Below are positions 62,292-64,000 of a stretch of DNA of 64,000 nucleotides, piece by piece. Position numbers and translations under genes: made by a program. The stretch lies in the NCBI RefSeq assembly GCF_010078235.1, contig NZ_JAABOS010000002.1, positions 1 to 64,000 on the forward strand. Direction: 5' to 3'. Position 1 is the stretch's first letter, and every line of letters starts with the position of its first letter. Source of the stretch: Cognatundibacterium crateris. GTDB lineage: Bacteria > Pseudomonadota > Gammaproteobacteria > Burkholderiales > Burkholderiaceae_D. The notes below the pieces were generated by a model. It did no database searches, was not told the DNA's origin, and saw only the letters and a program-made list of their open reading frames with translations.

Positions 62292-62914
62292 GGCAAGACT
62301 CCCATCAGATAAACAAAGGTAAATACACCGATCCAGACCACGTCCAAAAAGTGCCAGAACATAGACAGACACATCAGACGACGGCGATTTTCAGGCGTGA
62401 GACCGTGACGCTTGAGCTGGAACAGCAAGGTCACCAGCCAGACGATACCGAAAGTCACGTGCAGACCGTGGGTGGCAACCAGCGCAAAGAAGGAAGTCAG
62501 GAAACCACTGCGTTGCGGACCTGCACCTTCATGGATCAGGTGAATGAATTCATACAATTCCAGGCTGATAAAGGCCACGCCAAAGAGGCCAGTGATCGCC
62601 AGCCAGACCATGGTGGTACCCAGACGGTTTTTCTGGGATTCCAGCATGGCGAAGCCATACGTGATCGAGGACAGCAACAGCATAGAAGTATTCAATGCCA
62701 CCAGTGGCAGATCGAATAATTCTGCGCCGGTCGGACCACCTGCATAGTTACGGCCCAGTACTGCATACGCAGCAAACAGACACGCAAAAATCAGACAGTC
62801 ACTCATCAGGTACAGCCAGAAACCCAGCAAAGTACCATTTTCCGGATGGTGTTCCCGGACGAAGAAGCGGGAACCCGCGTCTCCGTTCAAAGCATTATGT
62901 GTAGTTGTAGACAT
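62288..62914 (-). CDS. cyoC: cytochrome bo-type ubiquinol oxidase subunit III
   Basis: A 208-residue subunit III with five helices. It has [22 protein letters not shown], the glutamate-containing [22 protein letters not shown] and a C-terminal [20 protein letters not shown]. It belongs to the cyoBCD unit with one base between cyoB and its start. Confidence 0.95.
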   Translation of the reverse strand: MSTTTHNALNGDAGSRFFVREHHPENGTLLGFWLYLMSDCLIFACLFAAYAVLGRNYAGGPTGAELFDLPLVALNTSMLLLSSITYGFAMLESQKNRLGTTMVWLAITGLFGVAFISLELYEFIHLIHEGAGPQRSGFLTSFFALVATHGLHVTFGIVWLVTLLFQLKRHGLTPENRRRLMCLSMFWHFLDVVWIGVFTFVYLMGVLP

Positions 62915-62915
62915 A

Positions 62916-64000
62916 TCAGGCCTGGCTCGCTAACAAACGTGTGCGCTCATCTTCCGTGCGGATCACTTCATCAGCAGGAATGTAATAGTCGCGGTTGTAA
63001 TTAAATGTGTGAACTATGATTGCTGTCAGCATCACCAGGAAGGCGGCCACAGCAGGAATCCACATTTGCCAGATCAGTGCGAAGCCGCATGCGCCGCTGA
63101 GTGCAGCGATCACGAAACCGGCACCGGTATTCTTAGGCATATGGATATCCACAAAGCCTTTAGTCGGACGCTGGTAGCCATTCTTCTTCATGTCATCCCA
63201 TGCGTCGTTATCATGCACGCGTGGTGTGAATGGGAAGTTGTAAGCCGGTGGTGGCGAGGAAGTCGACCACTCCAGCGTACGGCCACCCCATGGGTCACCG
63301 GATACATCACGGTTTTCATGACGACGCAGGTAACTGACGACCAGCTGTACCAGGAAGGAACCGATACCCAGCGCGATCAGTACCGCACCGAAAGCAGCGA
63401 TCTGGAACCAGATCTGCAGCGATGGATCATCAAAGTGACTCAGACGGCGTGTCACACCCATCAGGCCCAGCACGTACAGTGGCATGAACGCAAAGTAGAA
63501 GCCGATACACCAGAACCAGAACGAGCATTTACCCCAGAAGCTGTCGAGCTTGTAACCGAAGGCTTTCGGGAACCAGAAGTTGATCGCAGCCATCGCACCG
63601 AACACTACACCACCAATAATTACATTATGGAAGTGAGCGATCAGGAACAGACTGTTATGCAAGACAAAGTCAGCAGGTGGAACAGCCAGCAAGACACCGG
63701 TCATACCGCCGATGACGAAAGTCACCATAAAGCCGATAGTCCACAGCATAGGCACTTCAAAACGGATACGGCCACGGTACATCGTGAACAACCAGTTGAA
63801 TATCTTCGCGCCAGTTGGGATCGAGATAATCATGGTGGTGATACCGAAGAAGGAGTTAACACTCGCACCGGAACCCATGGTGAAGAAGTGATGCAGCCAT
63901 ACCAGGTAAGACAGGATAGTAATCACCACCGTCGCGTACACCATCGAGGTGTAACCGAACAGACGCTTGCTGCAGAAAGTGGATACGATTTCAGAGTACA
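62916..64000 (-). CDS. cyoB: cytochrome bo-type ubiquinol oxidase subunit I (C-terminal part)
   Basis: The last ~361 codons of subunit I; the frame stays open through the window edge (in frame [19 protein letters not shown] before the first internal Met). The copper ligand pair HH ([10 protein letters not shown]) and the heme ligands in [13 protein letters not shown] are present. The C-terminal extension typical of Cyo-type ubiquinol oxidases ([15 protein letters not shown], later YYIPADEVI) distinguishes it from cytochrome c oxidases. It should pump protons while reducing oxygen with ubiquinol. Confidence 0.95.
   Translation of the reverse strand, partial: YSEIVSTFCSKRLFGYTSMVYATVVITILSYLVWLHHFFTMGSGASVNSFFGITTMIISIPTGAKIFNWLFTMYRGRIRFEVPMLWTIGFMVTFVIGGMTGVLLAVPPADFVLHNSLFLIAHFHNVIIGGVVFGAMAAINFWFPKAFGYKLDSFWGKCSFWFWCIGFYFAFMPLYVLGLMGVTRRLSHFDDPSLQIWFQIAAFGAVLIALGIGSFLVQLVVSYLRRHENRDVSGDPWGGRTLEWSTSSPPPAYNFPFTPRVHDNDAWDDMKKNGYQRPTKGFVDIHMPKNTGAGFVIAALSGACGFALIWQMWIPAVAAFLVMLTAIIVHTFNYNRDYYIPADEVIRTEDERTRLLASQA

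Noticed and set aside
1-64000. CRISPR array or classical defence island
   Set aside because: No regularly spaced direct repeats and no cas, restriction-modification or other known defence genes were seen on either strand; only the NYN cassette and the two cargo genes are candidates.
1-64000. Insertion sequences
   Set aside because: No transposase was recognised. The only insertion-like unit besides the prophage is the GxxExxY gene with its inverted repeats.

Overview
The window looks like a chromosomal segment of a betaproteobacterium of the Burkholderiales, most likely Oxalobacteraceae and perhaps near Undibacterium. That placement rests on protein character and gene order (trpE-trpGDC, minCDE, hemA-prfA-prmC, cyoBCD with SURF1 and a RegB/RegA pair) and on a backbone of roughly even GC; no database search was possible. 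Two AT-richer accessory blocks, a filamentous prophage and a surface-glycan cluster, interrupt the housekeeping backbone.

Region 1 (1-13.7 kb), core metabolism. An enoyl-CoA hydratase, a tiny membrane protein, apaG, rpe and gph lead into the tryptophan operon (trpE, trpG, trpD, trpC). The operon has a candidate tryptophan-rich leader peptide ahead of trpE. Between trpE and trpG sits a GxxExxY-family gene flanked by 38-bp imperfect inverted repeats. A strong bidirectional hairpin separates trpC from an M61 PDZ peptidase. Then come a DUF3429 membrane protein, a MocA-like nucleotidyltransferase, dsbC and a ubiquinone-type FAD hydroxylase, all on the minus strand.

Region 2 (13,667-26,339), an inovirus-type prophage integrated in tRNA-Phe. 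A 48-bp direct repeat made of the tRNA 3' end bounds 12.6 kb. It carries a tyrosine integrase, a DUF4224 protein, an HUH rolling-circle Rep, a probable replication/packaging origin, secretin, Zot, DUF2523, a TspB-like adhesin, small membrane proteins, a major coat protein with terminator, a single-strand-binding protein, and a divergent repressor with a palindromic operator. The ends carry cargo: a lipoprotein and a membrane protein on the right. On the left is a NYN-domain protein with what looks like a MbcA/ParS antitoxin-type C-terminus, preceded by its own promoter, a predicted ~77-nt RNA and a terminator. This left-end cassette is the best candidate here for an undescribed system.

Region 3 (26.6-47.2 kb), surface polysaccharide. 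One long minus-strand cluster under a MarR-type EPS-associated regulator makes and assembles a nonulosonic (pseudaminic-type) glycan: PseB, PseC, an aldo/keto reductase, an SpsF-like CMP-transferase, a class III aminotransferase, a PseG-PseH fusion and PseI. These are followed by a capsule-type glycosyltransferase, PhyH and 2OG-Fe(II) dioxygenases, Wzy and Wzx candidates, an O-acyltransferase, a serine-acetyltransferase-like protein, two further glycosyltransferases and two sugar epimerases.

Region 4 (47.6-64 kb), division, signalling and respiration. minCDE is followed by an OmpR-type regulator, a LysM-FecR protein and a CHASE2 histidine kinase. Next come hemA, prfA, dsbB, prmC and a GNAT protein. 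On the opposite strand, cyoB (cut by the window edge), cyoC, cyoD, SURF1 and the RegB/RegA redox pair form one tightly packed operon.
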